Source: Thermodesulfovibrio yellowstonii DSM 11347 (lineage in GTDB: Bacteria > Nitrospirota > Thermodesulfovibrionia > Thermodesulfovibrionales > Thermodesulfovibrionaceae). From it: a stretch of DNA of 64,000 nt. The notes under the pieces were generated by a model. The model saw only the letters and a program-made list of their open reading frames with translations, was not told where the DNA came from and did no database searches. The stretch spans positions 1 to 64,000 of the forward strand of contig NC_011296.1 of assembly GCF_000020985.1 (NCBI RefSeq), written 5' to 3'. Position numbers and translations under genes: made by a program. Each line of letters starts with the position of its first letter. Position 1 is the first letter of the stretch. Shown piece by piece: positions 24,104-34,091 of the stretch.

Positions 24104-24547
24104 ATGAAACTCGTTATACTTGGCAAAGGTGGACAGGGAGTTATATTTTTTTCAAGAGTGATTGCTCAGGCATCAATCAATAAGGGACTTTCTGTTTGTT
24201 CTACAGAAATTAAAGGAATGGCTAAAAAGGGTGGTGCTGTTGAGATACAGATGAAGATCGGTGAAGGAATGAGCGGAATGATTAGAAGAGGAACAGCAGA
24301 TATGGTTGTTCTTTTGAGCAGAGAGTTGCTTGAGTATGCAAAAACTTTCAGTGAAAATACATTTGCTTTTACTGATGATGAAATACAAACTGCGAGGGCA
24401 AGTGTGCCCATGAGATATGTTAATACCTTTTTACTCGGTGTTTTTGTAAAAAAGACAAAACTTTTTGAGTGCCAAGATTTCATAAATATTCTTGATGAGG
24501 AAAACAAAAAATCATTTATAAAGGGGTGCGATTATGTTCAATCCTGA
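24104..24547 (+). CDS. iorB: Indolepyruvate ferredoxin oxidoreductase, beta subunit (C-terminally short)
   Basis: Gamma-type (catalytic partner) domain of 2-oxoacid:ferredoxin oxidoreductases, beginning ILGKGGQGVIFFSRVIAQA and continuing with TEIKGMAKKGGAVEIQMKI. Together with IorA it forms the active enzyme. At 147 aa it is somewhat shorter than the roughly 190 aa I expect for IorB. The core domain is present and only the C-terminal part is reduced. It overlaps paaK by 14 bp. A TATAAT-like string 8 bp upstream lies inside iorA and may be chance. Confidence 0.85.
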   Translation: MKLVILGKGGQGVIFFSRVIAQASINKGLSVCSTEIKGMAKKGGAVEIQMKIGEGMSGMIRRGTADMVVLLSRELLEYAKTFSENTFAFTDDEIQTARASVPMRYVNTFLLGVFVKKTKLFECQDFINILDEENKKSFIKGCDYVQS

Positions 24548-25811
24548 GAAAGAAACACTTCCAAGAGAAGAAATTGAAAAACTGCAACTTACAGGGTTGA
24601 GAAAAACCCTCAGATTTCTTAAAAATTCACGCTCAAAGCTTAAGGAAAAATACAGAGATATAGAGCCTGAAGATATCCGTAGCCTTGATGATCTTAAGAG
24701 CCTTTCCTTTGTCACAAAAGATGACCTAAGAGACTGCTATCCCTTTGGGCACATTGCTGTTGAGCCTTCTGATTGTGCAAGAATGCATATGAGTTCTGGC
24801 ACCACAGGAGTACCAGTAATAAATGCTATGACAAAAAATGATATTGCCCAGTGGGGAGAGATAATGGCAAGATGTCTGGCAGCAGCTGGACTGACTGAAA
24901 AAGACAAGCTTCAGATCATGCCTTCCTTTGGACTTTTTAATGGAGGATTTGGCTTTCACTATGGAGCTGAGCGTCTTGGCTGTTTCATAGTTCCTGCAGG
25001 TGCTGGTAGGTCACTCATGCAGCTTAAACTGATAAAAGACCTTGGAGTTACAGCCTTTGGTGCAATTGCTTCCTATCCTGCAAGACTTATAGAGGTCGCG
25101 AAGGACAACGGCTTTGATTTCAGAGAGACAAAATTAAGAGCTGCAATCTTAGGAGCAGAAACATGGTCTGATGAATACAGACGTAGAATTGAAGGAGAGA
25201 TGGGCATAAAAACTTTTGATATTATTGGACTTACTGAAACAGGAGGAGTTGGACTTGGAATAGACTGTGAGAGAAAAACAGGAATTCACATCTGGGAAGA
25301 TCACTATATTGTAGAAATTATTGACCCTGAAACAGAAAAACCTCTCTCTATCGGCGAGGAAGGAGAGATGGTTATCACAACTCTTACCAGGGAAGGACTT
25401 CCTCTTATAAGGTATCGCACAAGAGACATATCAAAAATTTTGTCATATGAAAAGTGCGATTGCGGAAGAACACATATTCGTGTTAGCAGAATTCGCGGCA
25501 GAACAGATGATATGCTCAAGGTAAAGGGCGTTAACTTTTATCCTTCGCAGGTTGAACAGATTTTGTTGAAACATAAAGGACTTTCCTCTTATTATCAACT
25601 TGTAATAGAAACAGCGAAAGGCAAAGATGAGATGACAATAATAGTTGAAAAGGCTGATAATGGCATTACTCAGCGGGAACTTGATCAACTTGACCTTGAA
25701 CTTTATGATTTTTTAGGATTTCATAGTAAAATTCAGGTAGTGCCAGAGGGAACCATTCAAAGGGTCCCCGGAAAAGCAGTAAGAATCATAGATAAAAGAA
25801 AGAAAGTTTAA
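24534..25811 (+). CDS. paaK: Phenylacetate-CoA ligase
   Basis: AMP-forming ligase that activates aryl acetates to CoA thioesters. Motifs are HMSSGTTGVPVINAMTKND (ATP loop), FGLFNGGFGFHYGAE, IGLTETGGVGLG and YRTRDISKILSYE, with a C-terminal lobe containing GRTDDMLKVKGVNFYP. The 425-aa length is typical. It overlaps iorB, so the operon interconverts aryl acetates, aryl-acetyl-CoA and aryl pyruvates. In an anaerobe this may serve aromatic amino acid synthesis from aryl acetates as well as breakdown. Its stop is 7 bp before the parS palindrome. Confidence 0.94.
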   Translation: MFNPEKETLPREEIEKLQLTGLRKTLRFLKNSRSKLKEKYRDIEPEDIRSLDDLKSLSFVTKDDLRDCYPFGHIAVEPSDCARMHMSSGTTGVPVINAMTKNDIAQWGEIMARCLAAAGLTEKDKLQIMPSFGLFNGGFGFHYGAERLGCFIVPAGAGRSLMQLKLIKDLGVTAFGAIASYPARLIEVAKDNGFDFRETKLRAAILGAETWSDEYRRRIEGEMGIKTFDIIGLTETGGVGLGIDCERKTGIHIWEDHYIVEIIDPETEKPLSIGEEGEMVITTLTREGLPLIRYRTRDISKILSYEKCDCGRTHIRVSRIRGRTDDMLKVKGVNFYPSQVEQILLKHKGLSSYYQLVIETAKGKDEMTIIVEKADNGITQRELDQLDLELYDFLGFHSKIQVVPEGTIQRVPGKAVRIIDKRKKV

Positions 25812-25817
25812 AACTAT

Positions 25818-25859
25818 AGTTTGTTAGAAATGTTCCACGTGGAACATTTCTAACAAACT
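25818..25859. promoter_or_regulatory. parS-type ParB-binding site inside a perfect 42-bp palindrome
   Basis: Bases 25818-25838 are the exact reverse complement of 25839-25859. The central 16 bp, TGTTCCACGTGGAACA, match the chromosomal parS consensus TGTTNCACGTGAAACA at all but one position. The palindrome lies between convergent paaK and a UspA gene, about 12 kb from dnaA, where parS sites cluster. The UspA stop codon (25850-25852) is inside the right arm. The extra arm length could also make it a bidirectional terminator hairpin. Confidence 0.85.
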
Positions 25860-26746
25860 CCTCCCTTTGTTACAAGTACAGGACTGTCACTATACTCTAC
25901 AACATTTCTTGAAACAGAACCCCACAAAATTCCCTCTATGAAGCCCTTTCCATGAACGCCCATTGCTATACAAGTTATATCTTCTTGTTTTGCTAAATTT
26001 ATAATTTCTGCTGAAGGTTTCCCTACAGAAAGATGAGTTTTAACTTTAAACCCTTCTTGTTCAAGTTTTAACTTAAGGCTTTCAAGTTTTTCCATATTTA
26101 TTCTTTCAAATTCTCTGAATTTTTCAAGAGGCTGTAGTTTCATAGATTTTTCATCCATAATATGAGCTATCACAATCTCTTCAACTGAATTTTTTAGTCT
26201 CAAGATATATTTAATTGCGCTTTCAGCACAATCAGACCAATCTGTTGGATACAGAATTTTTTTGAAAGGATTTTCACAATAACGTTCGCATGCTGAAAAA
26301 TCATCACCGAAGCAAGCAGGATATTTTGGGACATAAACAGGAAATCTGCCGTAACGAATTATTTTATCTGTATTTGAGCCAATAAATATTTCTCCCAGGA
26401 GGCTCTTTCTCTGCCTTCCTGAAATAATAAGCGAAACACTTTCCTGTTCAGCTACTTTAAGAATTTCTCGGTAAGGAACTCCAGTGGAGATAAATTTTTT
26501 TGATGATAAACCTGCCTCGGAGATTAATTTAAGGGCTTTTTCCATTTTTTTATCTGCGATTTCTGTTAAAGTTTTTACAAAATCTAAGTCATATCCTGCA
26601 TATTTCTCCATCGGCAGTTTTGATACATCAACTACATGAATGAGAATTATTTCCTTTGTTCCAACTTTTTTGAAATTTAGCATACACTTCAAAATATCCA
26701 TTGAAAATTCTTCAAATTTAATTGGATAAAGAATTTTTTCATACAT
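25850..26746 (-). CDS. Tandem universal stress protein (UspA family)
   Basis: The 298-aa protein has two Usp domains in tandem: the first starts MYEKILYPIKFEEFS and the second FKKILYPTDWSDCAE at about residue 150. The second domain ends with the ATP-binding-type motif AMGVHGKGFIEGILWGSVS. A longer frame goes up to 26800, but ATG 26746 has AAGGAG nearby and removes the overlap with the upstream gene, so I use it. It follows acr3 by 10 bp. The last codons and stop lie within the parS palindrome. Probable role in stress tolerance; ligand not known. Confidence 0.88.
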   Translation of the reverse strand: MYEKILYPIKFEEFSMDILKCMLNFKKVGTKEIILIHVVDVSKLPMEKYAGYDLDFVKTLTEIADKKMEKALKLISEAGLSSKKFISTGVPYREILKVAEQESVSLIISGRQRKSLLGEIFIGSNTDKIIRYGRFPVYVPKYPACFGDDFSACERYCENPFKKILYPTDWSDCAESAIKYILRLKNSVEEIVIAHIMDEKSMKLQPLEKFREFERINMEKLESLKLKLEQEGFKVKTHLSVGKPSAEIINLAKQEDITCIAMGVHGKGFIEGILWGSVSRNVVEYSDSPVLVTKGGVC

Positions 26747-26756
26747 AGGCTTCTCC

Positions 26757-27806
26757 TTATTTTTGAATTTTAAAAAGTCTATATTCTGTCTTTTTTGCAA
26801 AACCTACTAACGCAAGCATTACAGGAACTTCAATTAGTGGTCCTATTACTGTAGCAAGGGCAACTGTCGGATTAAATGCAGAAATTGCAATTGCGATAGC
26901 TATTTCAAAATCTCTTCCTGTAGAATTAAATGCTACTGCTACAGAATCCTCATAATTTAACTTAAATTTCCAGCTTACAAGGTAAACAATAACAAACATT
27001 GTCCAAAAGAAAATCGTCATTGGAATAGCCATCTGAACAATAAAAATTGGTTTTTCAAGAATTAAATCTCCCTTAAGAGCAAACATTACAATAAGAGTGA
27101 AAAGAAGTCCTGCAATTGACATTGTGTCAAGATAAAATTTGAGTTTTTTAAACCATCCCTCTCCAAATCTTTTAACTCCTAAAAATCTTGTGAGCATTCC
27201 AGCAGCTAAGGGCACTCCAAGATATAAAACCACGCTTTCGCCTACAACCCAAACATCAAATTGAACATCTCCAAGAAGTAGTTTTGCATATACAGGAATT
27301 AAGAGCATCTGAACAATGGAGTTAAAGGCAACAAGAATTATCGCAAGAGGACCATTTCCTCCTGCAAGATAAGTAAAGACAATTACCATTGCAATGCATG
27401 GAGCAAGTCCGTACAATACAAGCCCAGTATACAAATCCAGCTCACCAATTAAGAAAAATTTAGCAAGTAAAAGCATAAAAAAAGGTGCAACAGCATAATT
27501 AAAAAAGGCTACAATGGCAAGCTGTTTAGGGGATTTCATTGCTTTTCCAAGATCTTCAAACTTTATGTTTGCCATTGCAGGATACATCATCATAAACAAA
27601 CCAACTACTACTCCGAGAGCTAATGTATTGGGCAAACTAAACTCATAGCCACCTTTAAATATTGATTTAATAGCATCAATTGGCGGTGTAAGTTCAAAAT
27701 TTGAAATACCATACCACTTACCTATTGCAATTCCGATAATCATACTGATAATCACGAAAAAGGGAAGGAGTCTGAAGTTGTGCAACTTCTCAAGAAATTT
27801 TTTCAT
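26757..27806 (-). CDS. acr3: Acr3-family arsenite efflux permease
   Basis: Ten-helix membrane transporter of the ACR3 (BASS-related) family. The signature in the fourth helix, YGLAPCIAMVIVFTYLAGG, contains the Cys essential for arsenite export. A second, FNSTGRDFEIAIAIAISAF, lies in the ninth helix. The 349-aa length is normal. It is in an operon with a DUF2703 protein (11 bp upstream) and a UspA protein (downstream). No ArsR repressor or ArsC reductase is visible nearby, so control is unknown. Antimonite export is also possible. Confidence 0.88.
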   Translation of the reverse strand: MKKFLEKLHNFRLLPFFVIISMIIGIAIGKWYGISNFELTPPIDAIKSIFKGGYEFSLPNTLALGVVVGLFMMMYPAMANIKFEDLGKAMKSPKQLAIVAFFNYAVAPFFMLLLAKFFLIGELDLYTGLVLYGLAPCIAMVIVFTYLAGGNGPLAIILVAFNSIVQMLLIPVYAKLLLGDVQFDVWVVGESVVLYLGVPLAAGMLTRFLGVKRFGEGWFKKLKFYLDTMSIAGLLFTLIVMFALKGDLILEKPIFIVQMAIPMTIFFWTMFVIVYLVSWKFKLNYEDSVAVAFNSTGRDFEIAIAIAISAFNPTVALATVIGPLIEVPVMLALVGFAKKTEYRLFKIQK

Positions 27807-27817
27807 TCAATCCTCCG

Positions 27818-28246
27818 TTATTTAAAATTTTTGATTGTTAAAATTGAACTCTTTTTGTCTATTGGAATTAGTTCAGATGCAGCGATTAAGCTTGCCTTAA
27901 TTATCAAATTTTCAGGAATAGCTTCATAAATATTCCCTCTAAACTGAATGGTTCTGCATTCTTCATCGCCACATACACTACAACATTTAGACTGTCCTGT
28001 TTCTGCACTAATCCATGCCTCAAGAGGTTTATCATTGATCAGTATGAGATTGGAAATTAAGGGGTTTTTATTGAATTCTGTCTCGGTTAATTCATGTTTT
28101 TCTAATAAGACTTCAATGTTAAAGTGCTTAAGAGATTCCTTAAGCTTAATATAAGCCTTCTCAATTTCCAATCCAGTATCTGCACATCTTGGACATGTAG
28201 TATTATTTTGAACAAGTCTTTGCCATTTAATAATTAGTTTTTTCAT
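27818..28246 (-). CDS. DUF2703-family cysteine-rich protein
   Basis: A 142-aa soluble protein starting MKKLIIKWQRLV with a CPRCADTG thioredoxin-fold-like dicysteine (about residues 18-21) and a later CCSVCGDEEC cluster. This is the DUF2703 pattern. ATG 28246 is preceded by GGGGGAAAT; the longer frame to 28324 adds an unlikely AT-rich leader. Its place as first gene before acr3 suggests metalloid or thiol chemistry, perhaps arsenic handling, but the function is not established. Confidence 0.7.
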   Translation of the reverse strand: MKKLIIKWQRLVQNNTTCPRCADTGLEIEKAYIKLKESLKHFNIEVLLEKHELTETEFNKNPLISNLILINDKPLEAWISAETGQSKCCSVCGDEECRTIQFRGNIYEAIPENLIIKASLIAASELIPIDKKSSILTIKNFK

Positions 28247-28295
28247 ATTTCCCCCTAAAAATAAAATTGAAATATAATAAAAATATTTTATAAAA

Positions 28296-28324
28296 ATACT
28301 AAATTTTTTGCAATTTTTAGACAA
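28296..28324 (-). promoter_or_regulatory. Possible promoter of the DUF2703-acr3-usp operon
   Basis: On the minus strand TTGTCT (28319-28324) and TAGTAT (28296-28301) are 17 bp apart. The start would lie near 28289, giving a leader of about 43 nt with a GGGGGA ribosome site. The background is very AT-rich, so chance matches are likely. Confidence 0.35.
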
Positions 28325-28472
28325 TTTTTAAATTAAATATAAAAATAATTCAATTTAAATTAATTTAAAAACACGATTTTCATAAATAAAAGCTTCCAGT
28401 TTTTGCTCAAGAATTTTTTGCTTTTTAACTACACGTTAGTTTATGTTAATATTGTAAAAATATTTTGAAAAA

Positions 28473-29459
28473 ATGTCTGAATTAAGATTAAATCTTATAA
28501 CTAATGATTGGGTCATAATGATAGGGAGAGAAACCTCCCCTCGGGATTATGTTGTCAAAGAGAAAAGAAAATTACCAGAATTTGTTGAGAGTTGTCCCTT
28601 TTGTCCTGGAAATGAGATATATACACCTTCAGAAGTTTACAGCATAAGAGATGAAAAGGGTTGGAGGATAAGGGTTGTGCCTAATAAATATGCTGTTTTA
28701 TCTGGTGATATGGAAAAAATAAGGAGTGAGGATGGATTAAGAAAAACTATTACAGGAACAGGTCTGCATGAAGTAATCATAGAATCTCCACTTCATAACC
28801 TAACAACAGCAATTATGCCTGTGAGTCAGATAAAAGATGTTCTCCAAACATATAAGGAGAGATTTCTTGCCTTTTACAGTGATAGAAGAATAGAGCATGT
28901 AATAATTTTCAAAAATCAGGGACCCTTGTCTGGGACAACTATTCAACATCCTCATTCTCAGATAGTAGGGCTTCCAATTGTGCCTTTCCAAATAAGAGAA
29001 AGAACGGCAAAGGCGATGCATTTCTTTGATAGCACAGGAGAATGTATTTTTTGCAAAACCTTAGATGAAGAACTGTCTTGCTCTATAAGAATAATCTGTA
29101 ATACCGAACATTTTGTTTCCTTTATTCCATATGCTTCTCTTTCTCCTTTTCACATATGGATATTCCCAAAAAGACATTCTGGTTCTTTTGCAACAATAAA
29201 AGAAAATGAAATCTGGGACCTTGCTTTTAATTTGAAGTCTACAATGGCTAAACTTTATTATGGACTTGAAAATCCTGACTTTAATTTAGTATTAAGGTCA
29301 GGTAGCATTGCAGAAAGTGAATTAGAATATTTACACTGGTATATCAGTATTGTGCCAAGAATTGTTCAAGCTTCTGGATTTGAACTTGGTTCTGGCATGT
29401 ATATAAACCATCTTTTGCCAGAAGTAGCCTCTGAATTTTTAAGGAATATTAAAGTATAA
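28473..29459 (+). CDS. galT: Galactose-1-phosphate uridylyltransferase-family protein
   Basis: HIT-superfamily nucleotidyltransferase exchanging UMP between UDP-glucose and galactose-1-phosphate in the Leloir pathway. CPFCPGNE at about residues 41-48 and CIFCKTLDEE supply zinc ligands. The active-site motif appears as TIQHPHSQIVGLP, with the nucleophilic His in HPHSQ. The 328-aa length is normal for class I enzymes. It stands alone, without galE or galK nearby. No Shine-Dalgarno is seen; a weak TATTTT sits six bases before the ATG. An ADP-glucose phosphorylase activity is the main alternative in this family. Confidence 0.85.
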   Translation: MSELRLNLITNDWVIMIGRETSPRDYVVKEKRKLPEFVESCPFCPGNEIYTPSEVYSIRDEKGWRIRVVPNKYAVLSGDMEKIRSEDGLRKTITGTGLHEVIIESPLHNLTTAIMPVSQIKDVLQTYKERFLAFYSDRRIEHVIIFKNQGPLSGTTIQHPHSQIVGLPIVPFQIRERTAKAMHFFDSTGECIFCKTLDEELSCSIRIICNTEHFVSFIPYASLSPFHIWIFPKRHSGSFATIKENEIWDLAFNLKSTMAKLYYGLENPDFNLVLRSGSIAESELEYLHWYISIVPRIVQASGFELGSGMYINHLLPEVASEFLRNIKV

Positions 29460-29496
29460 ATAGGGAAAAAGCGTATTTTGATTTAATGATATTTTT

Positions 29497-29525
29497 AGGG
29501 GAGAAAGCAGAAAACCTTCTCCCCT
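29497..29525. terminator. Hairpin between convergent galT and acs
   Basis: AGGGGAGAA (29497-29505) and TTCTCCCCT (29517-29525) form a perfect 9-bp stem with an 11-nt loop. Neither strand shows a proper U-run after it, so intrinsic termination is uncertain. Confidence 0.35.
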
Positions 29526-29533
29526 ATGCTTAA

Positions 29534-31501
29534 TTATTTTCTTCCTGTTATCAATTCTTCTACAACAGATGGATCTGCAAGGGTTGATGTATCTCCGAGT
29601 TCTTCCAGTGCGCCAGAGGCAATTTTTCTTAAAATTCTTCTCATTATCTTACCGCTTCTTGTTTTTGGAAGTCCGCCAGCAAACTGTATTTTATCTGGAG
29701 TTGCGATAGGTCCTATCATCTGTCTTATGTGAGATATGAGCAATTTTTCAAGGTCCCTTGATGGCTCATGTCCTTCTTTAAGAACAGCATAAACATATAT
29801 TCCCTCACCTTTTATATCATGTGGAAATCCTACTACCGCTGCTTCGGCAACAGCTGGATGAGCAACAAGAGCTGATTCAACCTCAGCTGTTCCTATTCTA
29901 TGTCCTGATACATTTATAACATCATCAATTCTTCCCATAAGCCAGTAATCGCCATCTTCATCTACTCTTGCTCCATCACCAGTAAAGTATTTGCCTGGAA
30001 AACGTGAAAAATAGACTTCTTTAATTCGTTTGTTTTCAGGGTCTCCCCATGTTCCTCTAAGCATACCCGGCCATGGTTTTTCAATTACCAGGTAGCCTCC
30101 TTCATTTACTGCTGCAGGAGAACCATCTTCTTTTAGAACTCTCGGAACAACACCAAAAAATGGTCTTGTAGCAGACCCTGGCTTAAGAGTCATAGCACCA
30201 GGAAGAGGAGTTATCATGAATCCACCTGTTTCAGTCTGCCACCATGTATCTACAATTGGACAACGTTCTTTACCAACATGTTTGTAATACCACATCCATG
30301 CTTCAGGATTAATTGGTTCACCAACAGTGCCAAGAATTCTTAAACTTGAAAGGTCATGCTGATACGGCCATTTTTCTCCCTCTCGCATAAGAGCTCTAAT
30401 GGCAGTTGGAGCTGTATAGAATATGTTAACTCTGTGCTTTTCAACAATTTCCCAGAATCTTCCTGGGTTTGGATAGGTGGGAACTCCTTCAAACATTAGA
30501 GAGGTTGCTCCTGCGCTGAGTGGTCCATAAACTATATAACTATGCCCTGTTACCCAGCCTATATCAGCTGTGCAGAAGAATATTTCCTCTGGTTTATAGT
30601 CAAATGTTAATTTAAAAGTAATATTTACATAAACCATATATCCACCAGTTGTATGTAAAACTCCTTTTGGCTTTCCAGTAGAACCTGAAGTATAAAGAAT
30701 GAATAATGGGTCTTCTGCATCCACCTGTTCAGGTTCGCAATAGTTTCCAATCTCAGGGTCATTCATCAGGTCATGCCACCAGAAATCTCTTTCAGGGTCC
30801 ATGTCAACAAAATTTGGAGTTCTTTTTACAACAATTAATTTTTCTACAGAGGGTGCACCTTCCAGTGCTTGATCAGCATTTGCTTTTAAGGGTACGAGTC
30901 TTCCTCCTCTTAGTCCCTGATTGGCTGTGATAAGTAGTTTTGCTCCGCAGTCATTTATTCTGTCTCTAAGAGATTGAGCTGAAAAACCTGCAAAGACTAC
31001 GCTGTGAATTGCACCAATTCTTGCGCAGGCAAGAAGGGTTATAGGAAGTTCAGGAATCATGGGAAGATAAACAGCAACCCTATCTCCTTTTTTAATGCCA
31101 AGCTTTTTTAGAACATTAGCAAATCTATTGACTTCTCTGTAAAGTTGCCAGTAGGTGTATGTTTTTACCTCGCCATCATCAGCTTCCCAAATGAGTGCAG
31201 CCTTATTACCTAAGGTTGAAAGATTGCGATCAAGACAATTATATGAGGCGTTTAGCTTTCCACCTATAAACCACTTTATGTAAGGTTTATTAAAATCATA
31301 GTCTAAAACTTTATCCCATTTTTTATACCATGTAATATTTTGTTCAGCAATCTCAGCCCAAAAACCCTCTGGATCTTCTACAGAACGCTTATACATAGCT
31401 TCATATTCGGCCATGCTTTTAATATAGGCTTTTTCTGAAATTTCTTTTGGTGGAGGGAAAACCCTCTGTTCTTTAAGTAATACATCAATTCCTTGTGTCA
31501 T
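29534..31501 (-). CDS. acs: Acetyl-CoA synthetase (AMP-forming)
   Basis: Converts acetate, ATP and CoA to acetyl-CoA. The ATP loop is [20 protein letters not shown]; the core also has WWQTETGG and the hinge [17 protein letters not shown]. Near the end is PKTRSGK with the catalytic and regulatory Lys at about residue 618, the site acetylated by Pat-type enzymes. The 655-aa length is normal. An excellent AGGAGG precedes the ATG. It is the last gene of the operon beginning at 35993, after exonuclease, DUF485 and ActP-like genes, so uptake and activation of acetate are joined. A GNAT-fused acyl-CoA synthetase is encoded at 43999. Confidence 0.97.
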   Translation of the reverse strand: MTQGIDVLLKEQRVFPPPKEISEKAYIKSMAEYEAMYKRSVEDPEGFWAEIAEQNITWYKKWDKVLDYDFNKPYIKWFIGGKLNASYNCLDRNLSTLGNKAALIWEADDGEVKTYTYWQLYREVNRFANVLKKLGIKKGDRVAVYLPMIPELPITLLACARIGAIHSVVFAGFSAQSLRDRINDCGAKLLITANQGLRGGRLVPLKANADQALEGAPSVEKLIVVKRTPNFVDMDPERDFWWHDLMNDPEIGNYCEPEQVDAEDPLFILYTSGSTGKPKGVLHTTGGYMVYVNITFKLTFDYKPEEIFFCTADIGWVTGHSYIVYGPLSAGATSLMFEGVPTYPNPGRFWEIVEKHRVNIFYTAPTAIRALMREGEKWPYQHDLSSLRILGTVGEPINPEAWMWYYKHVGKERCPIVDTWWQTETGGFMITPLPGAMTLKPGSATRPFFGVVPRVLKEDGSPAAVNEGGYLVIEKPWPGMLRGTWGDPENKRIKEVYFSRFPGKYFTGDGARVDEDGDYWLMGRIDDVINVSGHRIGTAEVESALVAHPAVAEAAVVGFPHDIKGEGIYVYAVLKEGHEPSRDLEKLLISHIRQMIGPIATPDKIQFAGGLPKTRSGKIMRRILRKIASGALEELGDTSTLADPSVVEELITGRK

Positions 31502-31547
31502 AGATTACCTCCTTTTTTTCTATTGATTTTAACATTATTTTAGAATT

Positions 31548-33086
31548 TTATTCAGCACCGATACCTATATATGACCTTATTTTTTCAGTTTCAAATTTTT
31601 CTTCTGCTTCCTTTTCTTTTGTAAGCCAAGAAACTACTATACCAGCTATAAATGAACCAAAGAATGAAACTATTCCTGGATTTTTCAAAGGAAATATGGG
31701 TTGAGTATTTTTCAATATATCAACCCAAACTGTTGGACTTAAAATTATCAATATAACACTCAACAAAAGTCCTGTATATATGCTCCAAACAGCCCCCTGA
31801 GTGGTGAATTTTTTCCAAAATATAGACATAAACAGAGCTGGAAAATTAGCAGAAGCAGCTACTGCAAAGGCTAAACCAACCATGAAAGCAACATTCTGTC
31901 CTTTAAATACAATTCCAAGTATTATTGCAAGCAATCCAAGGCAAAGAGTAGCTATTTTAGCTGCTTTTACCTCCTGTTTTTCATCTGCTCTTCCTCTCTT
32001 AACCACGCCTACATAGATATCATGCGACACTGCTGATGCACCTGCAAGAGTTAATCCGGCAACTACAGCTAAAATAGTTGCAAAAGCAACAGCCGCTAAG
32101 AATCCTAAAAATATTTCTCCTCCAAGTGCTTCAGCAAGTAAAGGTGCTGCCATATTGCCACCTTTGTCAATTTTACTAATTATCTCATGTCCTACCAATG
32201 CGGCTGCTCCAAACCCAATAGTAAATGTAAGTATATAAAAGTAACCTATGAACCCAGTTGCATAAAATACTGATTTTCTTGCTTCTTTTGCATCAGGAAC
32301 TGTATAAAATCTCATTAAAATATGGGGAAGCCCTGCTGTACCAAACATCAGAGCTATGCCAAGTGATATGGCATCAATGGGATTTTTTATTAAACCACCT
32401 GGCTGAACAAACTTATCACCATACTTAGATGTAACATTTGAGAATAGTTCAACATAATTAAATCCAAATTGATAAAGAGTGAGAAAAACTAAAATTGTGG
32501 CACCTCCAAGAAGAAGACATGCCTTTATAATCTGAACCCAAGTTGTTGCAAGCATTCCTCCGAATAAAACATAAGCTATCATTAGACACCCTACTATAAT
32601 TATTGCCAATTCGTAAGGAAGTCCAAACATTAATTTTATTAAAGAACCTGCACCGACCATCTGAGCAATTAAATAAAAAAGGACAGTTATTAAAGCTCCT
32701 GTTGCAGCAGCTGTTCTGATAGGTCTCTGTCTAAGTCTGTATGCAACAACATCTGCAAAGGTATATTTACCAAGATTTCTGAGCGGTTCTGCAATTAAGA
32801 ACATTACAATAGGCCACCCAACAAGCCAGCCTACTGCGTATATTAAACCATCATATCCTTTCAATGAAACCAGTCCAGCAATTCCGAGAAAACTTGCTGC
32901 AGACATATAATCTCCAGCGAGAGCAAGACCATTCTGTAGTCCTGTTATACTTCTTCCTGCTGCATAAAACTCTGCTGTTGTTCTTGTTCTTTTTGCTGCC
33001 CAATATGTTATATACAATGTTGCGGCAACGAAAAGCAAAAAGAAAAATATTCCTGTCAGTGTTGGTTGTCCAAGAACAGTTTGCAT
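31548..33086 (-). CDS. actP: Sodium:solute symporter, acetate permease type (ActP-like)
   Basis: Thirteen-helix-type transporter of the SSS family, 512 aa. [31 protein letters not shown] near residues 36-66 is the sodium-binding region common to ActP proteins, and [25 protein letters not shown] lies in the middle. It sits between a DUF485 gene (2 bp away) and acs, the classical yjcH-actP-acs grouping. This makes acetate or another short monocarboxylate the likely substrate. AGGAGGTG precedes the ATG. Confidence 0.93.
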   Translation of the reverse strand: MQTVLGQPTLTGIFFFLLFVAATLYITYWAAKRTRTTAEFYAAGRSITGLQNGLALAGDYMSAASFLGIAGLVSLKGYDGLIYAVGWLVGWPIVMFLIAEPLRNLGKYTFADVVAYRLRQRPIRTAAATGALITVLFYLIAQMVGAGSLIKLMFGLPYELAIIIVGCLMIAYVLFGGMLATTWVQIIKACLLLGGATILVFLTLYQFGFNYVELFSNVTSKYGDKFVQPGGLIKNPIDAISLGIALMFGTAGLPHILMRFYTVPDAKEARKSVFYATGFIGYFYILTFTIGFGAAALVGHEIISKIDKGGNMAAPLLAEALGGEIFLGFLAAVAFATILAVVAGLTLAGASAVSHDIYVGVVKRGRADEKQEVKAAKIATLCLGLLAIILGIVFKGQNVAFMVGLAFAVAASANFPALFMSIFWKKFTTQGAVWSIYTGLLLSVILIILSPTVWVDILKNTQPIFPLKNPGIVSFFGSFIAGIVVSWLTKEKEAEEKFETEKIRSYIGIGAE

Positions 33087-33088
33087 TA

Positions 33089-33385
33089 TTATTCACCTCC
33101 TATTTTTTCTCTTATCTTAGAAACTTTTTCATCATAAACCTTGTTAGACCATAAAACATAAATTCCTGTAAGTAGCCAACTTAGTATTATTACTCCTATT
33201 CCTATGGGTATACCAACAGTAACAGAACCGTATAGTTTCTCTCCAAGAAACTCTTTGTTGTAAGCGACCAATAAAACAAAACCAAAATAAATAATTAACT
33301 CTAACACGGTAAGAATAAGAGAGATAGAATTTTTGCTCCTCACAATCTCCTTAAATAGAGAAGATTTTAGTAACTCTTCCTTCAT
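33089..33385 (-). CDS. DUF485 (YjcH-like) small membrane protein
   Basis: A 98-aa protein with two hydrophobic helices (about residues 20-45 and 55-78) and charged ends, the DUF485 form known from yjcH. Such proteins accompany ActP symporters and are thought to support them, but their precise action is unknown. AAGGAGG precedes the ATG. It is separated by 2 bp from actP and by 11 bp from the exonuclease gene upstream. Confidence 0.88.
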   Translation of the reverse strand: MKEELLKSSLFKEIVRSKNSISLILTVLELIIYFGFVLLVAYNKEFLGEKLYGSVTVGIPIGIGVIILSWLLTGIYVLWSNKVYDEKVSKIREKIGGE

Positions 33386-33396
33386 AAAAAACCTCC

Positions 33397-34089
33397 TTAA
33401 AGTTGATAGGCTTCTTTTTTAATGGTTGTTCCGAAGCTTTTTTCATAAATAGAGCCTATTTCTAATAATTCACCAACGGTGAATATTTTTAACTCTCCAA
33501 GATAAGCAAGTAATCTCTGGAAGATTTGTGCTGTAATAAATGCATCTGACAAAGCATCATGTAGTTCTTTTGGTTCAATATCAAGAGATAAAGCAATGTC
33601 TTCAAGTGAATTTTTATTTGAGAAATCAGATGGTAAAATCTCTTTTTTAATAAGCCATTTATAAATTAGTAATGTGTCTATGCTAAAGGGTTCAAAAATC
33701 TCTCTCAAATTATTTCTTATTTCTTTTTTTAAAAAAGTTAAGTCTATATCAACACAATGTCCTACAACTAAACAATTCTTGGAAAATTTTATGAATTCTC
33801 TTAGAATAGGTTCTATTTGAGGACATTTTTCAAGTTCAGAGGGTGTTATTTCATGAATCATTATGCTTTCCTTTCGGAATTTCTTTGTTGAGGGGCTTAC
33901 TGTTCTATAAAAAATATCTCCTATCTTTATAGTTCTTCCCTTCATTTTTATTGCACCAATGGCTATTATGTTATCCCTGAACTCATTTAAACCTGTAAGT
34001 TCTGTATCAACAACTACAAAATCTGTTTCGCTTATTAGCTGTTGAGAGATAATGCCTTTGTCTCTCTTTTTTCTAAAAAATTTAATCAT
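33397..34089 (-). CDS. DnaQ-like 3'-5' exonuclease domain protein, copy A
   Basis: RNase-T/DEDD-family exonuclease of 230 aa. Motif I is FVVVDTELTGL (catalytic Asp and Glu), motif II VVGHCVDIDLTFLKKE and motif III HDALSDAFITAQIF, all with the expected acidic residues. The N-terminus MIKFFRKKRDK is basic. It is 2 bp after the cNMP/DUF294 gene and before DUF485-actP-acs. A homologue with the same N-terminus is at 40474-41151 in the second symporter operon. A nuclease in an acetate-uptake operon is unexpected; DNA repair or nucleotide second-messenger degradation are both conceivable. Confidence 0.85.
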   Translation of the reverse strand: MIKFFRKKRDKGIISQQLISETDFVVVDTELTGLNEFRDNIIAIGAIKMKGRTIKIGDIFYRTVSPSTKKFRKESIMIHEITPSELEKCPQIEPILREFIKFSKNCLVVGHCVDIDLTFLKKEIRNNLREIFEPFSIDTLLIYKWLIKKEILPSDFSNKNSLEDIALSLDIEPKELHDALSDAFITAQIFQRLLAYLGELKIFTVGELLEIGSIYEKSFGTTIKKEAYQL

Positions 34090-34091
34090 AC

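Noticed and set aside
24086-24104. Internal promoter (TATAAT) for iorB
   Set aside because: The hexamer spans the end of the iorA coding region and no -35 element is found at proper distance; iorA-iorB coupling explains expression.
29497-29525. Strong intrinsic terminator between galT and acs
   Set aside because: The stem is perfect, but neither strand has a following U-run; kept only as a low-confidence hairpin.
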